The notes: generated by a model from the letters alone, not told the origin. Positions 7,776-15,542 are shown, counted from the first letter of the stretch. The stretch is 22,262 nucleotides of DNA from JAZKFT01 sp043760535 (GCA_043760535.1 JAYUOV010000349.1:1-22262), one strand, 5' to 3'. Made by a program: numbers and translations.

Positions 7776-9023
7776 TTATTCTCTTTCAAACTCGTCTTTC
7801 AATACACGGCGAATCTCGGTAATGGTTTCTTTTTCAAGATCGGTTCGGCGTTCCAGTTCATCGGGTGTTAATTCTAATACACTACGTGCAGTGTCGCACC
7901 CTATGCGTTTCAGTTCGTCTATAATCCACCCTTCTATTTCGTCTGTAAATTCATCCAAATCAATATCAAATTCGTCCACCTCGCCTTCGTTGTCACGGAA
8001 TACATCAATTTCAAGTCCGGTTAATTCGCAAGCCAGTTTAATATTTACCCCACGCTTACCAATTGCAAGACTTACTTGATCTGGTTTTAGAAAAACATTG
8101 GCGTGTTTGTTTTCCAAATCAATATCCATGCTAGTAATTTTAGATGGCGTAAGAGAACGCTGAACTAATAGGTTAATATTGCTAGTCCAATTAATTACAT
8201 CAATATTTTCATTCTTCAATTCCCGAACAATTCCGTGGATGCGGCTTCCTTTCATGCCTACACATGCACCTACCGGATCAATACGATCATCAAAACTTTC
8301 TACTGCCACCTTGGCTCTTTCGCCGGGTTCCCGTACTATTTTTTTAATGGTGATAAGGCCATCAAATATTTCCGGCACTTCTATTTCTAAGAGCTTAGCC
8401 AGAAAAGAAGGATGTGTACGGCTCAATATAATTACTGGGCTATTGTTCTTCATTTCTACTTTTTTAACCACAGCACGGCATTGTTCGCCTTTCTTAAAAT
8501 AGTCCTGTGGTATCTGCTCACTTTTAGGCAATAGTAGTTCGCTTCCTTCCTCATCCATCAGTAATACTTCTTTTTTCCAAACCTGATAGACCTCTGCACT
8601 AATGATTTCGCCTACTCTGTCGGCATATTTTTTTACCAACACATTTTTATTAATATCTGCAATGCGGCTGGCAAGCGTTTGTTTGGCGGCCAAAATTGCT
8701 CGGCGTCCAAAGTCCAAAAGATTTACTTCTTCAAACAACTCTTCACCTACTTCCACATCGGGCTGAATTTTTATGGCATCAGCATATTCTATTTCCTGAT
8801 TATCGTCTTCGCTAAAGCCATCTTCCATAATCATACGATGTCGTATAATTTCCAAATCGCCTTTCTCAGCATTTACAATTACGTCAAAGTTCTCGTCGCT
8901 ACCGTATTTTTTGCGGAGCAAGGTTTTAAACACGTCTTCTACCACCTTCATCAGCGTGGGGCGATCAATGTTTTCTGCATCTTTAAATTCCTGAAATGCC
9001 TCAATGAGGTTAATACTTGCCAT
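7776..9023 (-). CDS. nusA: Transcription termination/antitermination protein NusA
   Basis: A 415-residue RNA polymerase-binding factor. I chose the ATG at 9021-9023 (MASINLIEAFQEFKDAENID) over an upstream in-frame start at 9053 because family members begin at this SINLIEAF-type segment and the extra ten residues look unconserved. An N-terminal RNAP-binding domain is followed by an S1 domain (RVGEIISAEVYQVWKKEVLL) and two KH domains (GMKGSRIHGIVRELKNENID, and AIGKRGVNIKLACELTGLEI). The acidic tail has a short helix-hairpin-helix-like segment (IGCDTARSVLELTPDEL). It starts 44 bases after the rimP stop and is followed by infB, the classic gene order. Confidence 0.96.
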   Translation of the reverse strand: MASINLIEAFQEFKDAENIDRPTLMKVVEDVFKTLLRKKYGSDENFDVIVNAEKGDLEIIRHRMIMEDGFSEDDNQEIEYADAIKIQPDVEVGEELFEEVNLLDFGRRAILAAKQTLASRIADINKNVLVKKYADRVGEIISAEVYQVWKKEVLLMDEEGSELLLPKSEQIPQDYFKKGEQCRAVVKKVEMKNNSPVIILSRTHPSFLAKLLEIEVPEIFDGLITIKKIVREPGERAKVAVESFDDRIDPVGACVGMKGSRIHGIVRELKNENIDVINWTSNINLLVQRSLTPSKITSMDIDLENKHANVFLKPDQVSLAIGKRGVNIKLACELTGLEIDVFRDNEGEVDEFDIDLDEFTDEIEGWIIDELKRIGCDTARSVLELTPDELERRTDLEKETITEIRRVLKDEFERE

Positions 9024-9067
9024 CTTTCTTTGTTTTAATACCACTGCGGCCAAAAGGTCACAGCCTG

Positions 9068-9538
9068 TTAAAATTTAATTTGAACGATTGTTGATTTTAT
9101 GTTTTCGTATGCTATGCTATGTTCTTTTTTTTCTAGCTTTTTTCCCTTACCGGTAGTGGTTTCTAACAATATTTCCGTTTCTGTGGCTGCTTTTAATTCG
9201 CCTTCCAATAACTCGTTGTTTTTTGTATTTACAGCTACAAAACGGCCAATGTTTTTTACATACTGCCGCTGCATCAGCAAGGGTTCGCCTACGCCGGCAC
9301 TACTCACTTCTAGTGCAAAATCGTCGTTCTCAAAAGTTTTCTGCTCTTCCAAATGCCGGTACAATGCTCGGTTTAGCTTGGTGCATTTTTCTATGGTAAT
9401 GCCCTCGTCGCCATCTAAAAAAACTTTAATGTTATTTACCGGTTTTACCTTTATCTGAACCAAAAAACTGTCAGGATCGCTTGCTAGCAATGCTGTTACG
9501 GTTTCTTCTACAAATTTTATTTGTGCTTCTGTTGCCAT
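9068..9538 (-). CDS. rimP: Ribosome maturation factor RimP
   Basis: A 156-residue protein needed for 30S subunit assembly. It starts at ATG 9538. The middle part has the family's V-F-L-D-x-D-x-G-I-T-I-x-x-C segment (VFLDGDEGITIEKC), followed by F-A-L-E-V-S-S-A-G-V-G-E-P-L, close to the canonical Y-x-L-E-V-S-S-P-G-x-x-x-P-L. The C-terminal SH3-like domain contains KNNELLEGELK. It is the first gene of the rimP-nusA-infB operon, preceded by a promoter and a perfect hairpin. Confidence 0.95.
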   Translation of the reverse strand: MATEAQIKFVEETVTALLASDPDSFLVQIKVKPVNNIKVFLDGDEGITIEKCTKLNRALYRHLEEQKTFENDDFALEVSSAGVGEPLLMQRQYVKNIGRFVAVNTKNNELLEGELKAATETEILLETTTGKGKKLEKKEHSIAYENIKSTIVQIKF

Positions 9539-9551
9539 AGGTGCAAATAGA

Positions 9552-9574
9552 AAGGGAACGGTGTCCGTTCCCTT
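9552..9574 (-). promoter_or_regulatory. Perfect 10-bp hairpin in the rimP 5' leader
   Basis: AAGGGAACGG (9552-9561) and CCGTTCCCTT (9565-9574) are perfectly complementary around a 3-base loop. It lies 13 bases before the rimP start codon and downstream of the predicted promoter, so it would be in the 5' UTR. In the minus direction it is followed by TCTATTTG, only weakly U-rich. It could act as an attenuator, a translation control element or an RNA-stabilising structure. Confidence 0.65.
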
Positions 9575-9596
9575 CGATTCTTTCTTTAGTCTTCTG

Positions 9597-9629
9597 CAAA
9601 TGTAAGGTTTTGCCTAGTTACATTCCAAA
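9597..9629 (-). promoter_or_regulatory. Bacteroidota-type promoter for rimP-nusA-infB
   Basis: On the minus strand TTTG (9629-9626) is followed after 21 bases by TACATTTG (9604-9597), matching the -33 TTG and -7 TAnnTTTG consensus. Transcription would start near 9591, about 50 bases before rimP. Confidence 0.6.
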
Positions 9630-9675
9630 TGAGATTTGGGTTGCTGGGCAATTATTTATAAATCTTTATGAGTGT

Positions 9676-9835
9676 TTACTTGTGTAAGATGGTATGGGCG
9701 GCTTCTGGCATCTTTCTTTTTATGGAGCGGTTTTCTATTTTGTGCTTTTGGTGCATGGCCAATGCCTTTTTAAAATTCGGTTGAAATTTTTAGCGGAATT
9801 GTAGCTTTTTTCTGCACTAGCTTCGCCAAAATAAG
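9676..9835 (-). pseudogene. Unrecognised broken coding fragment 1
   Basis: One minus frame reads FGEASAEKSYNSAKNFNRIL. The next frame continues KKALAMHQKHKIENRSIKRK and MPEAAHTILHK to TAA at 9678-9676. Composition and the join at one slip suggest a worn gene end rather than random DNA. I do not recognise the family. Confidence 0.3.
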
Positions 9836-10021
9836 CCTACGTTGTAGCCAATCAGCCCTTAGATGTTAAAATTTAAGTTTTTCTAGTGTTTCTTTTTTTG
9901 AGCGGAATGGAGCGTTTTTTATGGCATTCTCAGCGTCTTTAATTGATTTGTAGTACACGGGGTGTTCGTTTTGGGAGGCGGTATTAAACCTTTACCGTAT
10001 GTACCTTAAGATAAGCCTACG
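9831..10021. repeat. 11-bp direct repeat ATAAGCCTACG, copies 180 bp apart
   Basis: The exact word occurs at 9831-9841 and at 10011-10021, the second inside the transposase remnant. It may mark a small duplication or be chance. Confidence 0.35.
9866..9988 (-). pseudogene. Unrecognised broken coding fragment 2
   Basis: A minus frame without a start codon reads FNTASQNEHPVYYKSIKDAE followed by NAIKNAPFRSKKETLEKLKF and a stop at 9868-9866. It is charged and looks protein-like, but is only 40 codons long and preceded by a stop. No family is recognised. It may belong to the same decayed gene as fragment 1. Confidence 0.3.
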
Positions 10022-10100
10022 GTATAATAAAAACAAGCATCGCAGCGATGCGTACTACCGTTTGGTAAAAAGCTACCACCATGCCGAAGGGCGTGTATGA
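9999..10100 (+). pseudogene. IS1634-like transposase, N-terminal remnant
   Basis: From ATG 9999 the frame reads MYLKISLRYNKNKH, then SDAYYRLVKSYHHAEGRV, and stops at TGA 10098-10100. Bacteroidota IS1634-type transposases begin with a similar M-[YF]-[IL]-[RK]-x-S-x-R-x-N, then G/A-Y-Y-R-L-V-x-S-Y-R-x-x-x-G-R-V-C. Only 33 codons are intact. A shifted frame runs on to a TAG near 10205, but I do not recognise that part. No flanking terminal repeats were found. Confidence 0.5.
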
Positions 10101-10238
10101 GCAGAGCAAGCTTTCCCGGGATGGACGCAGCAAAGAAAAACGCAACGATGCCCTGCTGTTGGTACTGGCATTGGTAGTAAGTATCTACGGTTTTATCAAA
10201 ATCAATGGAAAATAGTAAATGAAAAAATTTGTAAATTT

Positions 10239-10352
10239 TCATAAAATCGAATTGTCTTGAACTGAACCAAAACAAAAAGTACAATTCGCAATAAACATTC
10301 CAAAAATTGCATAAAGTATAACTAAATCAAATGCAATTATTCTTGGCTTCAT
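10239..10352 (-). CDS. Possible small membrane peptide (37 aa)
   Basis: ATG 10352 to TGA 10241-10239 encodes MKPRIIAFDLVILYAIFGMF followed by IANCTFCFGSVQDNSIL: one hydrophobic helix and a short Cys-containing tail. It lies in a region of broken genes and has no recognised family. It may be a fragment or chance. Confidence 0.2.
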   Translation of the reverse strand: MKPRIIAFDLVILYAIFGMFIANCTFCFGSVQDNSIL

Positions 10353-10381
10353 ACTGTTATTGATGCTTTTCTCGGTTGTTC

Positions 10382-12121
10382 TTAGCGATGCTGATAGGTT
10401 TTTAATTGCTCGTATTCGCCTTGTACAAATTGCATCAATTCTTTAATCCGTTTTGGCGATAAATCGAATTGCAAACCGGCAGCTTCGTAAAGTTGTGGTA
10501 AGGTTTTGGTGCCGCCGAGGCTAAGGGCATGCATGTAATTTTCCAATGCTTGTTTCGGGTTCTTTTTATACTGCATCCACAGGCCTATGGCGCCAAGCTG
10601 TGCTATGCCGTATTCGATGTAATAAAATGGCACTTCGAATAAATGCAACTGGCGTTCCCAGCTGTATTGGCGGTATTGTTCCAGGCCGCTCATGTCCACA
10701 GTGTTGGTGCTAAATTCGTTCAAAATCTCCACCCACTTTTCAGCCCTTAGTTCTAAAGTATGTGTTGGGTTTTGGTACCCCCAATGTTGAAATTTATCTA
10801 TTGTAGCAATCCATGGAAAGATGGTGATGGTGCGTTCTAGCTGATGTTCTTTAGCCCTATTTAGTTCTTCAGGTTTTTCGAAAAATGTATCCCAATGATC
10901 CATGCTGACCAGCTCCATGGCCATACTAGCCACTTCGGCTATTTCCATGGGGTATTCTTTAAAGCCGCTTAGTTCTAAAGGGTGGCTTAAAAAACTGTGG
11001 ATGGCATGGCCGCCTTCGTGTACCATTGTGGTAACATCATGCATTTGCCCAGCTGCATTCATAAAAATAAATGGGGCACCGCTTTCGGCCAATGGGCAGT
11101 TATAACCTCCGGGTGCTTTGCCTATTCGGCTCTCTAAATCAAAGTGGCCCAGTTCCTGCATCTTTCTAAAACAGTCGGCAAAAAAGGGATTGATTTTTTG
11201 GAAACAGGCAATGGATTTTTCCAGCAGCTCGGCTCCTGTAGTAAAAGGTTTTAGTGGTGCTATGCCTTCGGCTTCCACTTCCAGATCCCATGGTTTTAAT
11301 GGGTTTAAGCCAAGTTGTTGTTTTTTATTTTGGTAAATTTTTTCTACCAATGGCAGTACATGTTGCTTTACGCCTTCGTGAAATTGAAAGCAATCTTCGG
11401 CTGTATAATCAAAGCGGCCCAAGGCTTTAAAACTATAATCTCTGAAATTGGCAAAGCCAGCATTGGCGGCCACTTGCTGGCGTTTTTCTATCAGGGTGCT
11501 GTATAGTTGATTCAGGGCTTCCTTATCCTCCATGCGGCGGTTTTGTATTTTAAAATACACGGCTTCCCTTTCGCTGCGGTCTTTACTTTCTAAAAATTTG
11601 GCGGCTTGTTGCAGGGTGTATTCTTTGCCGTTATGCTGCACCGTCATGCGGCCATTTATTTGGCCAAACTGCTGCTGCATTACGCCAAGCTCTGCTTGTA
11701 TGGGTATGTTTTCTTCTCTAAATAATTCGATGCTTTTTTTAACGCTACGGAGGTAAGTAAAATACTTTTCTTGATCCAGATGTGGTGTAAACGGAGAGGC
11801 TATTAGCTTCTTGTTGAGTGCATCGGCATAAGGCTGCATTTGTGGCGAAATCTCCATTACAAAAAAATTGAAGGCTTCTTCTAGGGTTTTATTTTCCGTA
11901 TCGCAGGTCATTTTAATTTGCCGCCAACAGGCATCTTCGCTGATGGCAGCTTCTAGTTCGCTGCTGTCTTTTAGCCATTGTTCCAGCTTGGGCAGGCTAT
12001 TTATTTTTCTATCTTGTAACTCTTTAAAAAATGGTTCTAAATCTCCCCATTTGGCAATGGTAAAATTAGCAGGGAGAAAATGTCGGGGCAGTTTTTTAAT
12101 ATCGGCGGTTGGCTGTGTCAT
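10382..12121 (-). CDS. M3 family oligoendopeptidase (PepF/oligopeptidase type)
   Basis: Cytoplasmic zinc metallopeptidase that cleaves short peptides. I chose the ATG at 12119-12121 (MTQPTADIKKLPRHFLPANF), giving 579 residues, because homologues I recall start near the KPPRHFLP segment. An upstream in-frame start at 12151 would add ten unconserved residues. The zinc motif HEGGH lies at residues 368-372, with the likely third ligand E396 in EIAEVAS. HEGGH is the M3 variant of HExxH. The region before it carries the helical M3 scaffold, including a conserved YLRSVKKSIELFREENIPIQ segment. There is no signal peptide. A TATATTTG box at 12339-12332 could serve as its promoter. It appears monocistronic. 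Confidence 0.92.
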   Translation of the reverse strand: MTQPTADIKKLPRHFLPANFTIAKWGDLEPFFKELQDRKINSLPKLEQWLKDSSELEAAISEDACWRQIKMTCDTENKTLEEAFNFFVMEISPQMQPYADALNKKLIASPFTPHLDQEKYFTYLRSVKKSIELFREENIPIQAELGVMQQQFGQINGRMTVQHNGKEYTLQQAAKFLESKDRSEREAVYFKIQNRRMEDKEALNQLYSTLIEKRQQVAANAGFANFRDYSFKALGRFDYTAEDCFQFHEGVKQHVLPLVEKIYQNKKQQLGLNPLKPWDLEVEAEGIAPLKPFTTGAELLEKSIACFQKINPFFADCFRKMQELGHFDLESRIGKAPGGYNCPLAESGAPFIFMNAAGQMHDVTTMVHEGGHAIHSFLSHPLELSGFKEYPMEIAEVASMAMELVSMDHWDTFFEKPEELNRAKEHQLERTITIFPWIATIDKFQHWGYQNPTHTLELRAEKWVEILNEFSTNTVDMSGLEQYRQYSWERQLHLFEVPFYYIEYGIAQLGAIGLWMQYKKNPKQALENYMHALSLGGTKTLPQLYEAAGLQFDLSPKRIKELMQFVQGEYEQLKTYQHR

Positions 12122-12331
12122 GCTTGTACTTTTAATTTTTTTTATGAACAATGTTGTTGCTATCGCACAAGAGATTGCAGCGCAATTCTTTTTTAGCTTT
12201 TACCGCTATTACTTTAAAGCGGCAAAGAATGGCCAAAAAAATTGAAACATCAGTAAGACAAAAGCAACGCTTAGAAGAGCCGTAAGAAAGAAACTATACC
12301 CGTACCAGACTGTATTTTGCCAGGTTACGGC

Positions 12332-12339
12332 CAAATATA
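12332..12339 (-). promoter_or_regulatory. Candidate -7 box (TATATTTG) for the M3 peptidase
   Basis: The reverse complement of 12332-12339 fits TAnnTTTG, with a TTG about 23 bases upstream. It would give a leader near 200 bases. The rest of the 12122-12459 spacer holds only the hairpin at 12374-12415 and no gene. Confidence 0.3.
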
Positions 12340-12370
12340 TAATGAATGTTCCGCCATTTTAGCAATGGAT

Positions 12371-12415
12371 AAACCCCGAACAACAAGGAGCGAATTGGAT
12401 GCTTGCTGTTCGGGG
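12371..12415 (-). terminator. Hairpin downstream of the DUF5606 gene, probable terminator
   Basis: CCCCGAACAACAAG (12374-12387) pairs with CTTGCTGTTCGGGG (12402-12415), 13 of 14 positions, around a 14-base loop. In the minus direction only three T follow, so termination may be weak or partly dependent on other factors. It lies 44 bases past the stop of the gene at 12460. Confidence 0.6.
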
Positions 12416-12459
12416 CATTGTATTAATTATCGTTTCTTATATGTGCTGAGCATAAGTCA

Positions 12460-12990
12460 TTATTTTTCAGCAGGGGCATTAAAATCTAGTTCTGTGTTGG
12501 CTGCTTCTTTTTTATTCTTAGTAGCTTTTTTGGCAGGAGCTGTAGCTTCTGCTAGCACAGGTTCGGCTGCTGCTACTTCCGCCTCTTCCACATCTTCTTC
12601 GGTTGCATCTGTGGCTTTAATTTCCACATTATTAGCCTTTAAAATGTTGTACCATTTTACCATCTTTTTCATGTCGCTACTATATACTCTTTCAAAATCC
12701 ATATCTGGGTACACTTTTTCCATATAGGCTTTTACAGCGGCACCATCTTTTTCGCTTGGCAGGCCTTCGCTGCTAGCCTCCATGGCTTTTAGTACCTCTG
12801 TAAGGTTCACGTTGTCCTGTACTGTGTATATTTCAATGCTTTCTAGGTGCGAAAAATTACGCACCCTGCTGCTCACAAATTTTACGGTTTGGTCTTCTAG
12901 GCTTTTTACAACGGCGCCGTCGTTTTTAGATGATACCAGTTCGAACAAACCCGGCATCCCGGAAATTGCGATCATACGATTGTATTCCAT
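12460..12990 (-). CDS. DUF5606 domain-containing protein
   Basis: A 176-residue protein of unknown function. I chose the ATG at 12988-12990 (MEYNRMIAISGMPGLFELVS) because family members start just before the I-x-S-I-S-G-x-P-G-L-Y/F segment; a longer reading from 13047 uses repeat-derived sequence. Residues 1-120 form the conserved domain: the SGMPGLFELV start, HLESIEIYTVQDNVNLTEVL, then AYMEKVYPDMDFERVYSSDM and KKMVKWYNIL. The last 50 residues are an acidic then Ala/Lys-rich tail, likely disordered. Such proteins are widespread in Bacteroidota. Upstream DNA is a heptamer array (13015-13091), so the promoter is unclear. Confidence 0.85.
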   Translation of the reverse strand: MEYNRMIAISGMPGLFELVSSKNDGAVVKSLEDQTVKFVSSRVRNFSHLESIEIYTVQDNVNLTEVLKAMEASSEGLPSEKDGAAVKAYMEKVYPDMDFERVYSSDMKKMVKWYNILKANNVEIKATDATEEDVEEAEVAAAEPVLAEATAPAKKATKNKKEAANTELDFNAPAEK

Positions 12991-13014
12991 GTAGATTTTT
13001 TTTAAGGGCTGCAA

Positions 13015-13091
13015 GATAAGGATGAAGGGTGAAGGTTCAAGATTCAAGAGGTAAGGTTCAAGAATTAAGGTTCAAGGCACAGGGTTTTAAG
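13015..13091. repeat. Heptamer array, 11 units in register (TTCAAGG type)
   Basis: The 7-mers GATAAGG, ATGAAGG, GTGAAGG, TTCAAGA, TTCAAGA, GGTAAGG, TTCAAGA, ATTAAGG, TTCAAGG, CACAGGG and TTTTAAG follow without a gap. It lies directly upstream of the DUF5606 start, where promoter or leader sequence would be expected. Confidence 0.8.
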
Positions 13092-13168
13092 TCGGAAGTA
13101 GTAAGCATTTAGGTTCGTGGCCTTATTATTTTCGAGCTATTATACAACGCCGTTTAGTAAATGAAATT

Positions 13169-13203
13169 TTCAATAATCAATGTTCAACAAACAATTTTCA
13201 AAG
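13169..13203. repeat. Heptamer array, five units (TTCAATA type), with an inverted partner
   Basis: Units TTCAATA, ATCAATG, TTCAACA, AACAATT and TTCAAAG are in register. About 20 bases further on, 13225-13264 contains related words in inverted orientation (TTGAACATT, TTGTTGATT). The pair lies just downstream of the yciO-type gene's stop and might fold into an imperfect stem. Confidence 0.5.
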
Positions 13204-13286
13204 GAGTGCAGGCAATGGTTTCTCGATTAGATATTGAACATTTTTTGTTGATTACTGAGCATTACTTTAAAAAAATCGGCTTCGTT

Positions 13287-13895
13287 TTATTCACTCCAAT
13301 CGCCTTTTCCCTGCCTTACTATTACGGGCTCCTGGCCGGTACAATCCAATATGGTACTGGGTACCATGCCGCCAATGCCGCCATCTACAACATAATCTAC
13401 CAGGTGGCCAAATCGCCGATACATAATTTCGGGGTCGGTGTATTCTTCTACCATATCGCCTGGCAGCGAGGTGCTGAGTATTGGGTTACCAAGGCTTTCG
13501 AGAATGCTCATGGCGATGGTATTATCTGGTATGCGCAGGCCAATGGTGGATTTTTTACTTTCTAAAATACGCGGTACCTGCTTGCTGGCTGGCAGTATAA
13601 AAGTGTACGGCCCGGGCAGGTAACTTTTAAGCAGGCGGTACATAGGTGTATTGATGCTTTTGGTATAATCGCTTAGGTGGCTCAGGTCGCGGCAGATAAA
13701 GGAAAGCTGCGCTTTGGCCGGGTCAATATTTTTTATTTTACAAATACGCTCTATGGCTTTGTGCTGGGTAATATCGCAGCCCAAGCCATAAATAGTATCG
13801 GTTGGGTAAATGATGATACCGCCTTTTTTAAGCGAATCCACCACCTGGTTTATTAGGCGTGGCTGTGGATTATCTGGGTGAATTTTTAATAACAT
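13287..13895 (-). CDS. YciO/Sua5/YrdC family protein (threonylcarbamoyl-AMP synthase-like)
   Basis: A 202-residue protein starting at ATG 13895. It shows the YrdC-fold landmarks: GGIIIYPTDTIYGLGCD near residue 25-41, the KxK region (IKNIDPAKAQLSFICRD), YLPGPYTFILPA, IGLRIPD, and NPILSTSLPG. YrdC/Sua5 makes threonylcarbamoyl-AMP for tRNA t6A37. The length without a Sua5 C-terminal domain, and the STSLPG and YVVDGGIGGMVPSTILD variants, fit the YciO/YrdC single-domain group. Whether it is the main t6A enzyme or the paralogue cannot be decided from this window. No operon partner overlaps. Confidence 0.88.
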   Translation of the reverse strand: MLLKIHPDNPQPRLINQVVDSLKKGGIIIYPTDTIYGLGCDITQHKAIERICKIKNIDPAKAQLSFICRDLSHLSDYTKSINTPMYRLLKSYLPGPYTFILPASKQVPRILESKKSTIGLRIPDNTIAMSILESLGNPILSTSLPGDMVEEYTDPEIMYRRFGHLVDYVVDGGIGGMVPSTILDCTGQEPVIVRQGKGDWSE

Positions 13896-14023
13896 GATAA
13901 CAAAAGCTGATGGGTAAAGATGCCTGATAATTTTGGGCTTTTACTTTAATAAAAACATTGGGTATGTATATGCTAGCAGGTGTGTAAAGTGTGTGCAGCA
14001 ACTATAGGTACCCGGCATAGCCA

Positions 14024-14995
14024 CTAATCGAAACTCTGTGTACTACTTGCAGCAAGTTTTAGTAGTCGGTCAAATTGTTCTGGGGTTATATCGTTGTAGA
14101 AATAGTAAATAGGATCTACCGGTGTTCCATTTTTATGCACTTCGTAGTGGCAGTGTGGCCCGGTGCTTTTACCAGTGCTGCCTACCCAGCCTATCAGTTC
14201 GCCCCTACGTACTTTTTGGCCTGCACTCGTTTTAATTCGCACCATGTGCCCATACAATGTTTCGTAGCCGTAACCATGATTAATTACTACATGGTTTCCG
14301 TAGCCGGTGCTACCATTGTCGGCACTTTTTACTATGCCATCGGCGGTAGCATAAATGGGTGTACCCTGCGGGGCGGTAAAATCTAAGCCGCTATGCATTT
14401 TGGTTACTTTGTAAATAGGATCGGTACGGTAGCCAAAGCCACTGGCAATGCGGGTTAGCTCCTTATTGCTTATTGGCTGTATTGCAGGGATGGCAGCCAA
14501 TAACAGTTCCTTATTGGCTACCATTTTTTCTATTTCTTTAAAGGAGCGGTTTTGGTTTTCTACCCGGTTATACAGCGTTTGCATGCCAGCTGAAATGCTT
14601 TTTACCAATTCATTTTCGTTCATCTGGCTCACTTTGGTAAGTTCGGCTATGCGTTCTACGGCTTTGGCCCTGGCACTATCGGGTAGTGGTGATGCTTCGA
14701 AAATATTGCGGTACACAGTATTGTCCCGTTTTTCTACAGCATCTACCCGTTGGTCTATTTCTACCAGTTGCTGCTGTAAAATCTGTAGCTGATAGGTAAG
14801 CTGATCCCGTTCGTTTCTCAAAGTCCGTTCGTTATTACTAGGAAAATACCGCTGGCCAATAAGCACAATTATAACCGACGTAACCAATGCCGCCGCTATA
14901 AACCCAAATACCCGCAACAGTTTTACCCGCAGCGGTGTCTCCAGCTTTTCGTAGCGGAGGGTATGGGTATTATAAAAATATTTTATTTTCTTCAA
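14024..14995 (-). CDS. M23 family metallopeptidase, membrane-anchored, TTG start
   Basis: A 323-residue peptidoglycan endopeptidase-like protein. Residues 1-22 are cytoplasmic (KKIKYFYNTHTLRYEKLETP), about 25-47 form one membrane helix, and about 55-95 a coiled coil. The LytM/M23 domain carries H201-x3-D205 (HSGLD), H250 (LYGHM) and H281-C-H283 (PHCHYEV), so the zinc site is complete. The start is TTG at 14993-14995. Upstream in-frame codons contain no ATG before a stop at 15025-15023, and the segment right after the TTG is the conserved family N-terminus. It likely trims the cell wall during growth or division. No partner gene is adjacent. Confidence 0.92.
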   Translation of the reverse strand: MKKIKYFYNTHTLRYEKLETPLRVKLLRVFGFIAAALVTSVIIVLIGQRYFPSNNERTLRNERDQLTYQLQILQQQLVEIDQRVDAVEKRDNTVYRNIFEASPLPDSARAKAVERIAELTKVSQMNENELVKSISAGMQTLYNRVENQNRSFKEIEKMVANKELLLAAIPAIQPISNKELTRIASGFGYRTDPIYKVTKMHSGLDFTAPQGTPIYATADGIVKSADNGSTGYGNHVVINHGYGYETLYGHMVRIKTSAGQKVRRGELIGWVGSTGKSTGPHCHYEVHKNGTPVDPIYYFYNDITPEQFDRLLKLAASSTQSFD

Positions 14996-15066
14996 AAAAA
15001 AATGTTTGTTGAAGATGAATGATTAGGGTTTTATTTGGGTGTGGGTGAGGGGATTTTGAATGGTGT

Positions 15067-15270
15067 TCAAACAAAGCCTTCTAATGGTTTATCAAAATCA
15101 TCATGCATTACAAACATGCCTTTTCCACTACCGAATTTTGGGCTAAACCCTTTGCCAGCCTCCATTTGCTTTGCAGCGTTAATAATTAAAAAGTCAACGA
15201 AATCAACTACTTGCTTTTGCAGGTGTTCAGGCAAGTTCCCCAGTTTTTTCAGTAAAAATTCATTGTCCAT
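15067..15270 (-). CDS. DUF2281 domain protein (VapB-like antitoxin), apparently without toxin
   Basis: A 67-residue protein from ATG 15270. The N-terminal half LLKKLGNLPEHLQKQVVDFV matches the DUF2281 helix (L-P-x-x-L-x-x-E-V-x-D-F-I-x-F-L). The tail FGSGKGMFVMHDDFDKPLEG matches the usual G-S-x-K-G-x-x-x-M-x-D-D-F-D-x-P-L-E-D-F end. These proteins normally precede a PIN-domain VapC toxin gene. Here only 71 bases separate it from the start of the M23 peptidase and no PIN gene or fragment is seen. It may be an orphan antitoxin or a family member with another role. Confidence 0.75.
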   Translation of the reverse strand: MDNEFLLKKLGNLPEHLQKQVVDFVDFLIINAAKQMEAGKGFSPKFGSGKGMFVMHDDFDKPLEGFV

Positions 15271-15381
15271 TTTATGTGAATTCTAAAATCCGTATTTGTT
15301 TCTGCGTAGCAGATTAAAAAAAATAGTGTTCATCCGTCCATTCCGAGTTATCCGTGTACCATTACGGTAATGGCTGGGTTC

Positions 15382-15523
15382 GTATCCCTAACGATGCTCT
15401 TAACTTAACAAAATTCAATTCTGTGAAGTTTGTAAAAATATCAAGACACACCCCAATCACCCCTTTAGGGGACAGGGGGCAACCCAAACCCGGTTGCCTA
15501 AGTTAAGAGCATTGGTATCCCTA
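15382..15523. mobile_element. MITE-like element with 9-bp target duplication
   Basis: The inverted ends CGATGCTCTTAACTTA (15392-15407) and its partner at 15499-15514 match at 15 of 16 positions, with a perfect core of 14. They are flanked on both sides by GTATCCCTA (15382-15390 and 15515-15523), a 9-bp direct repeat as left by transposition. The 124-bp interior contains the palindrome CCCCTTTAGGGG and a hairpin GCAACC-caaaccc-GGTTGC, but no ORF. It sits in the spacer between the DUF2281 gene and alaS. The mobilising transposase is not in the window. Confidence 0.8.
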
Positions 15524-15542
15524 CCAACCAAAAGCAATTCTT

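Noticed and set aside
10006..10284. A 92-codon minus-strand ORF rich in aromatic residues
   Set aside because: It is antisense to the IS1634-like remnant and has no family resemblance or convincing start.
13161..13565. A 134-codon forward ORF
   Set aside because: Most of it is antisense to the YciO/Sua5-type gene, which has clear family motifs on the other strand.
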